From positions 1 through 37,000 of the forward strand of contig DASQ01000121.1 of NCBI GenBank assembly GCA_002503885.1: DNA of 37,000 nt, given 5' to 3'. A program made the position numbers and the translations under genes. The notes beneath the pieces were generated by a model. The model had not been told where the DNA came from. It made no database searches and saw only the letters and a program-made list of their open reading frames with translations. The number at the start of each line of letters is the position of its first letter. The stretch's first letter is position 1. Of this stretch, positions 7,503 to 16,559 are shown in pieces. Source of the stretch: Methanoculleus marisnigri (lineage in GTDB: Archaea > Halobacteriota > Methanomicrobia > Methanomicrobiales > Methanoculleaceae).

Positions 7503-9044
7503 ATGCCGAACTGCACCACATTTCTCGACGCCAACGCCTGTAATCCCCAAAAAGTCGCTCTCGTCGTCCCCGCCACCGGAGAGTCCTACACCCGCGCCGA
7601 CCTTCTCGACCGGGTCTGTCGGGTCGGACGCGGCCTCCTCGCTCTCGGGATCACTCGCGGGGAGCGGGTCTGCATCTATCTCGACAGTTCGGCGGAATAT
7701 CTCATCAGTTACTTCGCCCTCTGGCGTATCGGCGCCGTCGCCGTCCCGACCAACCGGGTCTACCGGGAGAGCGAGGTCCTCTACGCCGTCCGCGACGCAG
7801 GGGCTGCCGCCGTCATCACCGATGCGGAGGGTGCGGCCCTCGTCGGCCGCATCCGGGACCGGGCACCGACGCTCAGGCAGGTCGTCGCCGTCGGGACAGC
7901 GATCGCGGGCGCCACCCCCTGGTCGGACCTCCTCCGTGCGTCTCCGGACCTCCGCGCCGCCCACTGCCGGTTCGACGACCTCTGCCAGATCCAGTACACC
8001 TCCGGCACCACCGGGAAACCGAAGGGTGCCATGCTCACCCACGGGAACTGGATAGCGGCCATGGACGCCGAACGCGACGTTCTCGGGATCACCGAGAGCG
8101 ACGTCTACCTCGGGATCTACCCGATGGGGCACGTCGGCATCAGCTGGGGCATCGCCACGCTCCGGGCCGGCGGGACTTACGTCGTCATGGAGCGGTTCGA
8201 TCTCGCCCGTTACCTCGATCTCGCCCGTGACTACCGGGCCACGATCGTCGCCGGCATGCCGCCGGTGATCCACTCCCTCCTCCAGACCCCGCCGGGGACT
8301 GAAGCGGCGCTCGCCACCGCCCGGGTGATGATCAGCGGCGGCGGGCCCCTGACGCCCGGCGTCTGGAAACCCTTCCACGAGCGGTTCGGTATCCCGATCG
8401 TCAACGCCTACGGCCTCTCCGAGACGGTCGTCGTCGGGACCGGGACCGCGATCCGCCCCGAGCACTACGCGACCGCCGACGAGTTTAAGAGCGTCGGCAC
8501 TCCGGTCGGATTCTCGGAGGTGAAGATCGTCGCCGCAGACGACCCCGGCCGGGAACTTGGACCCGGTGAGGACGGCGAGATCGCCCTCCGGGGGCCGGCG
8601 GTGGCGCTCGGCTACTGGCAGATGCCGGAGGAGACCGGCGCCGCCTTCCTCCCCGACGGGTGGTTCCTGACCGGCGACGTCGGCCACCTGGATGAGACCG
8701 GGATGCTCTATATCACCGACCGGAAGAAGGACATGATCGTCATGTCGGGCTGGAAGGTCTACCCGACGGAGGTCGAGGATGTGCTCGTCCAGCACCCGGG
8801 TGTCCGCGACGCGGCGGTCTTCGGGTGCACCGACGAGCACCGGGGCGAGGTGCCGGTGGCCGTGGTGGTCCCTTCCGGCGAGGGCGTCACACCCGGGGAG
8901 ATCATCGCCTTCGCCCGCGAGCGGCTTGCGGGCTACAAGGTCCCCCGCCGGGTCATCTTTGCCGGCGAGATCCCCCGGGTGAACGGGTGGAAACTCATGC
9001 GGAAGCGCCTCCGGGAAGAGTACTGTGCTTCAGGCGGGGCATAA
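7503..9044 (+). CDS. AMP-forming acyl-CoA/carboxylate ligase (ANL superfamily)
   Basis: Expected to activate a carboxylic acid to an acyl-adenylate and then a CoA thioester. The 513-residue protein has the ATP loop YTSGTTGKPKG (about 165-175), the A5-like motif NAYGLSETVV, the GWFLTGDVGHLDETG motif, the hinge DRKKDMIVMSGWKVYPTEVE and a C-terminal catalytic lysine in NGWKLMRKRLR (about 496). The substrate (medium- or long-chain fatty acid, aryl acid or other) cannot be decided. The chosen start, MPNCTTF at 7503, has GGAG 7 bases upstream at 7492-7495. The frame is open further upstream, but that stretch overlaps the divergent acetyltransferase gene and lacks family sequence. Confidence 0.9.
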   Translation: MPNCTTFLDANACNPQKVALVVPATGESYTRADLLDRVCRVGRGLLALGITRGERVCIYLDSSAEYLISYFALWRIGAVAVPTNRVYRESEVLYAVRDAGAAAVITDAEGAALVGRIRDRAPTLRQVVAVGTAIAGATPWSDLLRASPDLRAAHCRFDDLCQIQYTSGTTGKPKGAMLTHGNWIAAMDAERDVLGITESDVYLGIYPMGHVGISWGIATLRAGGTYVVMERFDLARYLDLARDYRATIVAGMPPVIHSLLQTPPGTEAALATARVMISGGGPLTPGVWKPFHERFGIPIVNAYGLSETVVVGTGTAIRPEHYATADEFKSVGTPVGFSEVKIVAADDPGRELGPGEDGEIALRGPAVALGYWQMPEETGAAFLPDGWFLTGDVGHLDETGMLYITDRKKDMIVMSGWKVYPTEVEDVLVQHPGVRDAAVFGCTDEHRGEVPVAVVVPSGEGVTPGEIIAFARERLAGYKVPRRVIFAGEIPRVNGWKLMRKRLREEYCASGGA

Positions 9045-9118
9045 GGCTGTACCTGACGGGTAGTATTAAGAAAAGGGCGGCGCATAGATACCCTTGAGGA
9101 CCCCCTGGAAGTATAGGC

Positions 9119-9700
9119 ATGACAGACACCACCAGACGTTCGACAGGAATCGCGGGCCTGAATCTTGCGCTCGACGGAGGATTTCCACCGGGCACCCGCA
9201 TCGTCATCTCAGGATCTCCCTTGAGCGGCCTTGAACTCCTCTCACAGCAGTTCTGGCGGGCGGGAGGAGCAGGTGCTTACCTGATGCTCGATGCCGTGCC
9301 GCTGGAGGGGATGGTCGACGCACGGGGTATGGATCCCGCGGCGCTGGCCGGGGCCATGCAGGGTGAGAGGATCGTCGTAGACTCGCTCTCCACGCTGATC
9401 GCCGCCTGGGGAATAGACGCAGCCACCAGGTTCGTCCTCGAGGACACCCGCGGGATCATCGAAGGGGGGGCAAACATCGTCTACCTCCTCTACACCGGCC
9501 TCCACAACCCCCTCGAGGAGGCGCGGATGATGCGTGCCGCCGACATCTACATGACCCTCAGGCACCAGGTCCACGGCAACGAGCTCGAGCGGACGCTCGC
9601 CATTGAGAAACTCAAAGATGCAAACGTGCCGCAGCGGGTGATCCCCTACCATATCATCGCGAAGGGCCTTGAGCTCTCGACGACGAGCAGGGTGGTCTAG
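9119..9700 (+). CDS. RecA/KaiC-like domain protein with a degenerate P-loop
   Basis: A 193-residue protein with the KaiC/GvpD/RadB-like pattern: STGIAGLNLALDGGFPPGTRIVISGSP at the start, a Walker B-like RIVVDSLSTL (Asp88), and the late IEKLKDANVPQRVIPYHI segment. The P-loop position reads GSPLSGLE (32-39) in place of GxxGSGKS/T, so the ATP-binding lysine is missing and hydrolysis is unlikely. This suggests a regulatory or scaffold role, but its partner is unknown. The acyl-CoA ligase stop is 74 bases upstream on the same strand and a shared transcript is possible. The 3' end overlaps the convergent metE gene by 4 bases. Confidence 0.75.
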   Translation: MTDTTRRSTGIAGLNLALDGGFPPGTRIVISGSPLSGLELLSQQFWRAGGAGAYLMLDAVPLEGMVDARGMDPAALAGAMQGERIVVDSLSTLIAAWGIDAATRFVLEDTRGIIEGGANIVYLLYTGLHNPLEEARMMRAADIYMTLRHQVHGNELERTLAIEKLKDANVPQRVIPYHIIAKGLELSTTSRVV

Positions 9701-10595
9701 TCCGTATATTCGGCCCGGACCAGTCCTGCTGCAACAACCATATTCTTCAGTTTTCCAGACGCCGCTTCCCGCGACTGCATCCGCAGGCCGCAGTCGGGGT
9801 CTATGAGCATGGCATCGGGTGAAAATACGTCTATCCCTGCTTCTATCCGCTTTTTGATGGTCTCGACGCTCTCGACGCCGGGGTCGGCCGAGTCCACGCA
9901 CCCGTAGCCGATCATCCGTCCCCGCAGATCCTTGCCCGAGAGCACCTCAAGGTTCCCCGGGTTGTTCGCGAACTCGAAGTCGAATACGGCAACATTCGTC
10001 CGGAGGACGTCGTCCACGACATCCAAAAGGTTCCCGCAGACATGGAGGCATACCGGCACCCGGAGCCTCCCGACGATCGCGTTCACCGCCTCGCGGCCGA
10101 TGGCTATGTTTGCAGCCCCTGTGGAGAAGATGGGCTCATCGATCTGGAGGAGGGTGACGCCGGCATTCTGGAGGTAGTCCGCCTCGACCGCGAGCGCCTG
10201 GGCGAGGTCCAGAACCAGTTCGTCCTTGTTCCGGTAAAACGGGGTCTCCAGGGCGAGGCCGTGCGCGAGCGTGCTCGGGCCGGTGAGGATCCCCTTCACC
10301 TTCGGGTGCCGGGAGAGGGCATATTTCGTATCCGCGAGCGTGATGGGCCGTGCGGCCGGCTGGACCTTCCCGACGACCGCAGACCCGCGGATGCCGGGGA
10401 GGTGGGAGGTGAAGGCGTGGATCATGTCGCCCCGGACCTGGCCGTCGGAGATGATATCGATCCCGGCGGCTATCTGGTCGGCGACCGCTACCTCCACCGC
10501 GTGCTTCAGCGGGTCCATGCGGGCGAGAAGCCCCGAGCCTTTCACCACCGGGTAGCTCCCGACCACGGTGGTCGGGAGACACATGCTTGTCAGGG

Positions 10596-10599
<4 letters not shown>
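9697..10599 (-). CDS. metE: Archaeal short MetE: methylcobalamin-type homocysteine methyltransferase
   Basis: Makes methionine from homocysteine. The 300-residue protein corresponds only to the C-terminal catalytic half of bacterial MetE. In methanogens this form takes the methyl group from a corrinoid and not from a folate (established for the family). Visible features are TTVVGSYP near the N-terminus, DIISDGQVRGDM, QIDEP (152-156), and zinc ligands His186 and Cys188 in CLHVCGN and Cys270 in IDPDCGL. The ATG at 10599 overlaps the aspS stop (ATGA), so the two are translationally coupled; Met6 is an alternative start. Confidence 0.88.
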
Positions 10600-11885
<1,286 letters not shown>

Positions 11886-11989
11886 ATGAAAAACCTGGAT
11901 ACAGTGTGGGTCCCGGGAGGTATTTTGCTTTACGCTCCTCACCCGGGAGAGCGCGCCGGGGGGCGGCCGGATATGGCCGGCCCCGGCAA

Positions 11990-12023
11990 GGAGCAAAAAG
12001 GAATGGCTGCCGGGAGATGTGGG
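11990..12023 (-). terminator. Possible T-run terminator after pdaD
   Basis: On the minus strand a CCTTTTTG stretch (11994-12000) lies about 24 bases after the pdaD stop codon. Oligo-T without a strong hairpin is a common archaeal stop signal. The evidence is only this short run. Confidence 0.35.
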
Positions 12024-12566
12024 TTAGAGGAAGACTGCTGCGGCGAGGACCGTCGTCCAGCGGCCGTCCATAACCCCTTCCGCCGCCTGGCAGGTGTGGG
12101 TCGTGTTGATGATCCGGCCGCTGGCCTTGTAGATCTGTTCCCGTTCCTGCCACGCCTGGTCGGGATCGAACTCGATCCCGAGCGTCGTCGCAAGCATGGT
12201 TGCCGCAAGGTCTTCGGCGTATTCGCCCGAGACCTCCGCCGTCTCCCCGAAGGCATGGTGCTCGGAGAGGTAGCCGTAGGCGTTGCTCTCCTTCGGCATC
12301 GCGTGACCGATGGCGGCGGAGGCGAGCCTGCTTGGTTCGTTGGTCTCGTTCCGGGCCATGACAACGTAGACGATGCTGCCTGGAGAGAGGTCTTTTAAAC
12401 CCTCCTCCCTCGAGACCAGCTGGCAGTTCGGGGGGAAGATACTCGAGACGTAAACCAGATTGTACTTCTCGATGCCCGCCTGTCTGAGAGCCAGTTCAAA
12501 CGACGCCAGTTTGTCTTTGTGGACGCCTACACCCTTCGTAAAGAAACACTTGGTCGGAACGAACAT
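12024..12566 (-). CDS. pdaD: Pyruvoyl-dependent arginine decarboxylase
   Basis: Converts arginine to agmatine, the archaeal entry to polyamines and the source of agmatine for tRNA-Ile2 agmatidine. The proenzyme self-cleaves at a Ser-Ser bond to make a pyruvoyl group. Here this is YVSSIFPPNCQ, Ser41-Ser42. The GHAMP segment, the SEHHAFGETA segment and a GYAEDLAATMLA-like helix also fit. At 180 residues it is slightly longer than the Methanocaldococcus enzyme. The C-terminus ends hydrophobic (TVLAAAVFL). The gene has its own A/T-rich promoter and no obvious operon partner. Confidence 0.93.
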   Translation of the reverse strand: MFVPTKCFFTKGVGVHKDKLASFELALRQAGIEKYNLVYVSSIFPPNCQLVSREEGLKDLSPGSIVYVVMARNETNEPSRLASAAIGHAMPKESNAYGYLSEHHAFGETAEVSGEYAEDLAATMLATTLGIEFDPDQAWQEREQIYKASGRIINTTHTCQAAEGVMDGRWTTVLAAAVFL

Positions 12567-12660
12567 TAAGGATCTTCTTATCGCTTGAGTTTTTTAAAAT
12601 TTTCGGTAATAACAGTCACAAATTAAAAAAGGAGCGAAATTTCCCCCCATTTAGACATTA
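12567..12660 (-). promoter_or_regulatory. A/T-rich promoter of pdaD
   Basis: The stretch is strikingly A/T-rich against the surrounding DNA. On the minus strand TTTTAAAA (about 12592-12599) is centred about 29 bases before the pdaD ATG, the normal archaeal TATA distance, so the leader would be very short. A second run, CCTTTTTTAATT (minus strand, about 12621-12632), could end transcripts of the HEAT-repeat gene upstream. The rest of the gap (12661-12852) shows no gene with recognisable features. Confidence 0.6.
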
Positions 12661-12852
12661 AAGGAGAAAAATGCGGGTAAAGGGGAAAATACTCGAAAAA
12701 CTACGGATTGCCCGGGCGCACCAGCGGGGCCGCGGCTGCGCTCGAACAGGCCGATCTCCCCCCGGAGAGCGGCCTGAACCGTAATCGTTACCAAAACCGG
12801 CGATATCGGAAAACTCCCGCGAGGCTACCTGGGCAACGGTGGAGCGCATCGG

Positions 12853-14028
12853 TCAGGCGAGATCTCCCCGTGCCTTGATCGTCTCCAGCGCCTCGAACGC
12901 CTCCCGCCGGACATCTCTGTCGGAGTCGTCGAGGAGGGCCTGCAGAGTTCCGGAAGCACCGGGGGCACCGATCTCCCCGAGGACGATGGTGGACTGAAGG
13001 CGGGTCTCGGCGTCATCGGCACCGGCAAGATCGATCAGGGCCGGTGCTGCCGCCTCTCCCACCCGCCAGAGTGCTTCCATCACCCGGTGCCGGGCGACCT
13101 CGTCGCCGTCACCGAGAGCCTGAACGAGCGGGCCGACGGCGGGCGTTCCGATCTCTGCGAGCGCACCGGAAGCAGTCCACCTGACCTCGCGGTCGGGGTC
13201 GGAGAGCGTCTCGATGAGCGGCACGATCGCCTCTCCGGCCCGGACTTCGCCGAGCACCCACGCAGCCCACCGGCGGACGGGCGGCCGTTCGTCCCGGAGA
13301 GCAGTTGCCAGGGGACCGGCCGCCGGAGCACCGATACGGACAAGAACCACCGCACCCCGCCGACGGAGGTCCTCGTCGTCGTCCCCAAGCGCCTCGATGC
13401 AGGGAGATACCGCATCGCCCCCAAAAGCAGAGAGCGCATCGGCGGCAAGAGACCTGACCTGCTCGTCCGGATCACGCAGGAGCCCGACCAGACCCTCTAT
13501 GCCACGCTCGTCCCCCGACCGCTTCACCCCGGCGATCGCACACCTCCGCACCCGGGGGTCGTCGTCGCCAAGCGCCTCCAGGAAGAGATCGCCTGCAGGG
13601 AGGTCCGCAAGCGCCTGCAGAGCGTTACACCGGACCGTTGCATCCCCGTCATGCACCGTCTGCTTCAGGGCGTCCACCGCCGGGCTTCCGATCAACCGGA
13701 GCGCCCAGACAGCGTCCTGCCGCACAGCGTCGTCTGCGTACGAGAAGGTGCCGATGAGGTGGGGGATCGCCGCCGGGCCGATCCGGCCGAGGGCGCCTGC
13801 CGCCACCCTCCGGACACACCAGTCCTCATCGGCGAGCCCTTTCATCAGCGGGAGCACCGCTGTCTCCCCCATCTCCCCAAACGCCCTGACCGCTCTCCAC
13901 CGGGTCCCGATATCCTCGCTCTCGAGCAATTTCTCAAGCCCCGCTATCCGGGCATCCTCTTCTGCATCAAACGATGCGGCCGCTGCCTCCTCCTGCTTGC
14001 GCACGCCAAACCGGTTCCACAGTCCCAT
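12853..14028 (-). CDS. Long HEAT-repeat (PBS lyase-like) protein
   Basis: A 391-residue soluble protein made almost wholly of about 31-residue HEAT-like repeats. The repeated pattern is VRxxAAxALGxIGxxAxxxLIxAL-D-D, for example EDWCVRRVAAGALGRIG and DREVRWTASGALAEIG. Such alpha-solenoids bind protein partners or, in phycobilin lyases, cofactors; no enzymatic residues are recognisable. A short N-terminal segment (MGLWNRFGVRKQEE) precedes the repeats. The start at 14028 has GGAG 7 bases upstream; Met at 14034 would have the GGAG only 1 base away. It is one of five HEAT-repeat genes in this window and is divergent from the sulfur-transfer operon. Confidence 0.85.
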   Translation of the reverse strand: MGLWNRFGVRKQEEAAAASFDAEEDARIAGLEKLLESEDIGTRWRAVRAFGEMGETAVLPLMKGLADEDWCVRRVAAGALGRIGPAAIPHLIGTFSYADDAVRQDAVWALRLIGSPAVDALKQTVHDGDATVRCNALQALADLPAGDLFLEALGDDDPRVRRCAIAGVKRSGDERGIEGLVGLLRDPDEQVRSLAADALSAFGGDAVSPCIEALGDDDEDLRRRGAVVLVRIGAPAAGPLATALRDERPPVRRWAAWVLGEVRAGEAIVPLIETLSDPDREVRWTASGALAEIGTPAVGPLVQALGDGDEVARHRVMEALWRVGEAAAPALIDLAGADDAETRLQSTIVLGEIGAPGASGTLQALLDDSDRDVRREAFEALETIKARGDLA

Positions 14029-14264
14029 GGTCATACTCCAGGTGATCGGTCTTCCCCGATGATGGAAAGTAGCAGGAGATGGAGTATAACTCTTCTGATC
14101 TTCTCCCGGAGCCCGAACAGCCTCCCGTTGCCGCCCTCTACCACAGGCACCCCCGGAGGAACGCTTATATGGGATGGTGCACGATCCGGTGCAGCCGGGA
14201 GCGTGCCGTTGACGTGTCACGGTGCCCGGATTCCCACGCGCGCCCCGCAACGGAAGGTGGAGAG
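14029..14264. promoter_or_regulatory. Divergent intergenic region between the HEAT-repeat gene and the TusA operon
   Basis: TATA-like GTATAAC (14084-14090, readable as GTTATAC on the minus strand) could serve the HEAT gene with a leader of about 30 bases. CTTATAT (14164-14170) could serve the sulfur operon with a leader of about 70 bases. The sulfur operon's first gene has AAGGTGGAGAG just before its ATG. No dyad or riboswitch is obvious. Confidence 0.4.
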
Positions 14265-14507
14265 ATGGAACTGGAGAAGAAACCCACTGCGGTCGTGGAC
14301 TGTATCGGGCTCTACTGCCCCATGCCGATCGCGATGACGAAAGAGGCGATCGAGAGACTCGACGTCGGAGAGGTGCTCCTGGTCGAGGCGGACGACCCTG
14401 CCGCGGAGGAGGATATCCGGCGCTGGGCGAACCGGGTGGGGCACGAGATCGTGAAGTTCGAGAAGGATGACGGAGTCATGAGGTTCTCCATCAGGAAGAT
14501 GAAGTGA
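14265..14507 (+). CDS. TusA family sulfur carrier, canonical CPxP form
   Basis: TusA proteins carry persulfide sulfur on a conserved cysteine to tRNA thiolation, molybdopterin or Fe-S systems. This 80-residue protein has the signature CIGLYCPMPIAMTKEAI with Cys18 in CPMP as the predicted carrier and an extra Cys13. The second half (WANRVGHEIVKFEKDDGVMRFSIRK) is the usual beta-alpha-beta close. The start at 14265 has a GGTGGAG site just upstream; a longer open frame upstream has no family sequence. First gene of a tight run of TusA-like, DsrE-like and Isc genes. Confidence 0.88.
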   Translation: MELEKKPTAVVDCIGLYCPMPIAMTKEAIERLDVGEVLLVEADDPAAEEDIRRWANRVGHEIVKFEKDDGVMRFSIRKMK

Positions 14508-14517
14508 GGTGAGACGA

Positions 14518-14766
14518 ATGTACGCGGATAAGACGGTAAATTGTGTTGGCATCTGCCAGTCGCCCATGCTCTCGATCGACGGAGAGATGAAGGCGCTCAA
14601 CGAGGGGCAGATCCTGCAGGTGACGACCGACAAACCAGACCTTGTAGTGACGGTCAGGTCCTGGGCCGGTGAGAACGGGCATACGATCGAGGAAGAGCAC
14701 GTTGCCTCGGGCGTGACGACCCTCATCCTGCGCAAGGGAAGGGCGGCAGCGGTAGAGGCGAAGTGA
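14518..14766 (+). CDS. TusA-like protein with variant CQSP motif
   Basis: An 82-residue protein with the TusA fold pattern: KTVNCVGICQSPMLSIDGEMKAL, then QILQVTTDKPDLVVTVRSWAGENGHTIEEE. The motif is CQSP where the family has CPxP, and one residue is missing between the glycine and the cysteine. Cys13 is retained and Cys9 is extra. It could still carry sulfur, but partner recognition would differ. The start ATG at 14518 has GAGGTGAG 5-6 bases upstream; a GTG at 14509 is an alternative. It lies 10 bases after the first TusA gene. Confidence 0.75.
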   Translation: MYADKTVNCVGICQSPMLSIDGEMKALNEGQILQVTTDKPDLVVTVRSWAGENGHTIEEEHVASGVTTLILRKGRAAAVEAK

Positions 14767-14770
14767 TCGG

Positions 14771-15001
14771 ATGGCTGCCGACGGCTACGTGGATGCCCGG
14801 GGGACCTACTGCCAGGCGCCGGTGATCATGCTCAAAGAAGAGATGGACCGGCTGCCGGCCGGCGGGGTTTTGAAGGTCGACGTGGACAACGCCCCCACCG
14901 GGGAGGACGTCAGGGTCTGGGCAAGACGGATGGGCCACGAGATCGTGGGCGAGGAGAAGGCCGGGGAGAAGACCACCTTCTCAATCAGGAAAGGGGCGTG
15001 A
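14771..15001 (+). CDS. TusA-like protein with variant CQAP motif
   Basis: A 76-residue TusA-like protein: YVDARGTYCQAPVIMLKEEMDRL with Cys14 in CQAP, then VLKVDVDNAPTGEDVRVWARRMGHEIVGEEK and FSIRKG, close in its second half to the canonical copy upstream. It keeps only the carrier cysteine. Together with the CQSP copy it shows that replacement of the first proline by glutamine has occurred in two of three paralogs. Its stop overlaps the GTG start of the DsrE-like gene by 4 bases, which suggests translational coupling and a shared job. Confidence 0.78.
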   Translation: MAADGYVDARGTYCQAPVIMLKEEMDRLPAGGVLKVDVDNAPTGEDVRVWARRMGHEIVGEEKAGEKTTFSIRKGA

Positions 15002-15366
15002 AAGGTACGGCACGGATACTGTACATCCAGACCAGCGGCACCGATACCCCGGAGCGGCTGTATGCACCGTTCGTCCTCGCGATGACGGCACGTGCGACGG
15101 ATATGGACGCCGACATCTACTTCATGATCAAGGGGGTGACGGTCGTCAAGAAGGGCGCAGCGGAGGAGATCCAGGTCGGGAACTTCCCGAAACTCTCCGA
15201 GATGAGGAACCAGGCGATTGCTGCGGGCGCAAAGATCTACATCTGCGAACAGAGCACCCAGCTCCTCGGTATGACACGGGGTGATTTCATCGAAGAAGGG
15301 CAGGTCGTGGGCGCGCTCACGTTGAACGACCTCGCGATCGACGCCGACGCGGTCATCACGTTCTAG
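14998..15366 (+). CDS. DsrE/DsrF-like sulfur relay protein
   Basis: A 122-residue DsrE-superfamily protein. Family features are the opening strand ARILYIQTSGTDTPERLYAPFVLA, the DADIYFMIKGVTVVKKG segment and GAKIYICEQSTQLLG with Cys83 at the position where sulfur is usually bound. DsrE-like proteins pass persulfide sulfur with TusA partners, so this arrangement suggests a sulfur relay. The start is GTG at 14998, overlapping the previous stop (GTGA). The stop lies 12 bases before the IscS-like gene, so the run is likely a single transcript. Confidence 0.8.
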   Translation: MKGTARILYIQTSGTDTPERLYAPFVLAMTARATDMDADIYFMIKGVTVVKKGAAEEIQVGNFPKLSEMRNQAIAAGAKIYICEQSTQLLGMTRGDFIEEGQVVGALTLNDLAIDADAVITF

Positions 15367-15378
15367 GGACGGCGGAAT

Positions 15379-16383
15379 ATGGAAGAACGGATCTATCTCG
15401 ATCACGCGGCGGCGATGCCGGTCCACCCGGAGGTCGCACGGTTTGCCGGGCAGTTTCCGGACGGTTTCACCGGCAACCCCTCCACAATCTACCGTGAAGG
15501 GCTCGCGGCGCAGGAGGCCGTTGCCATAGCGCGGGAGAAGGTAGCGGGGCTCATCGGCGCGAGCGCTCCGGCCTCGATCATCTTCACCAGCGGCGCGACC
15601 GAGTCGAACAACATCGCCGTCCGGGGGACCGCACTCCGGAACGCAAAGAAAGGGAAGCGGATCGTGGCGATTACCATCGAGCACATATCCGTGCTGAACC
15701 CGGCAAAAGACCTTCAGAAGAGCGGGTTTTCCCTCACACTGGCTCCGGTCGACCGTTACGGCACGGTCGATCTCGACGCCCTCGGCGCGGCGGTCACGCC
15801 GGAGACCGTTGTTGCGTCGGTCCACTACGCGAACAACGAGATCGGGACGGTTCAGCCGATCCGGGAGGCGGCGGAGATCGTCCACGACCGGGGAGGACTC
15901 CTCCACGTGGACGCCACCGATGCCGCGGGAAGGATACCGATCGACGTGGAGCGTGACGGCATCGACCTTCTCACGCTCTCGGGAAACCAGCTCGGGGGCC
16001 CGAACGGGGTCGGCGCGCTCTACATCCGCCCGGGAGTCCGGGTCCAGCCGGTCCTTGTCGGGGGCGGGCAGGAACGCGGCCTCCGGCCCGGGACGGAGAA
16101 CGTCGTCGGGATCGCCTGCATGGGAGAGGCGGCCCGGCTTGCAGGGGAGGAGATGCCGGAGGAGAGCAGGCGGCTGCGGGCGATCCGGGACCGGCTCATC
16201 GCCGGGATCACGGCGATCGAGGAGGCCCGCCTGACCGGCCACCCGACGGCTACGGCAAGGTCGGCAACCCTGTCTGCGGGGACCTCATGGAGATCTTCAT
16301 CAGGGTCAAAGAGAACGTCATCGAGGATATCCGGTTCCGGACGTTCGGGTGCGGATCGGCGATCGCCACGAGCAGCATGGTGA
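15379..16383 (+). pseudogene. IscS/NifS-like protein lacking the PLP lysine, C-terminus lost by deletion
   Basis: Residues 1-290 match class V cysteine desulfurases: YLDHAAAMPVHPEV, FTSGATESNNIAVRG, VHYANNEIGTVQPI, HVDATDAAGRIP and the LRPGTENVVG segment. The PLP-lysine site, normally SGHK, reads SGNQ (Asn203, Gln204), and the usual Gln of DAVQA is Asp (DATDA). The protein therefore should not bind PLP normally. After GHPT (about codon 290) the frame enters arginine/serine-rich out-of-frame sequence and ends at 334, whereas family members run to about 390. The missing part would carry the sulfur-accepting cysteine loop. The break point lies at CCCGAC (16242-16247), where iscU sequence begins in another frame. 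Confidence 0.8.
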
Positions 16384-16553
16384 CCGACCTCGCGAAAGGA
16401 AAGACGCTTGAGGAGGCGATGAAGATCACCCGCGACGACGTGGCGACCGAACTCGAGGGGCTGCCGCCCAAAAAGATGCACTGCTCGAACCTCGCGGCGG
16501 ACGCGCTCCACGCGGCAATCGAGGATTACCGGGAGAAGCAGAAGAAAGAGTGA
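16242..16553 (+). pseudogene. iscU: IscU/NifU-type Fe-S scaffold, N-terminus lost
   Basis: From 16242 this frame reads PDGYGKVGNPVCGDLMEIFI, then FRTFGCGSAIATSSM and PKKMHCSNLAADALHAAIEDY, which is classic IscU with all three cluster cysteines (NPVCGD, FGCGSA, MHCSNL). The family's first 20-30 residues are missing and no start codon precedes the first cysteine in frame. The first ATG (16287, MEIFIRV) would give an 88-residue protein without that cysteine. The frame is offset from the upstream IscS-like gene, so no fusion is made without frameshifting. It ends 6 bases before the convergent cofD stop. Confidence 0.8.
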
Positions 16554-16559
16554 AGGGTG

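Noticed and set aside
7470..8840. 456-codon antisense frame within the acyl-CoA ligase
   Set aside because: Shadow of a clear ANL-family gene with all motifs on the plus strand.
12658..12849. 63-codon minus-strand frame between pdaD and the HEAT-repeat gene
   Set aside because: No ribosome binding site or family similarity, and it covers a likely untranslated gap.
14806..16242. 478-codon antisense frame across the sulfur-transfer genes
   Set aside because: It covers three real genes on the plus strand and has no recognisable domain.
15379..16553. A natural in-frame IscS-IscU fusion protein
   Set aside because: The two frames are offset; reading through gives out-of-frame sequence and a stop at 16383, and no slippery site is evident at the junction.
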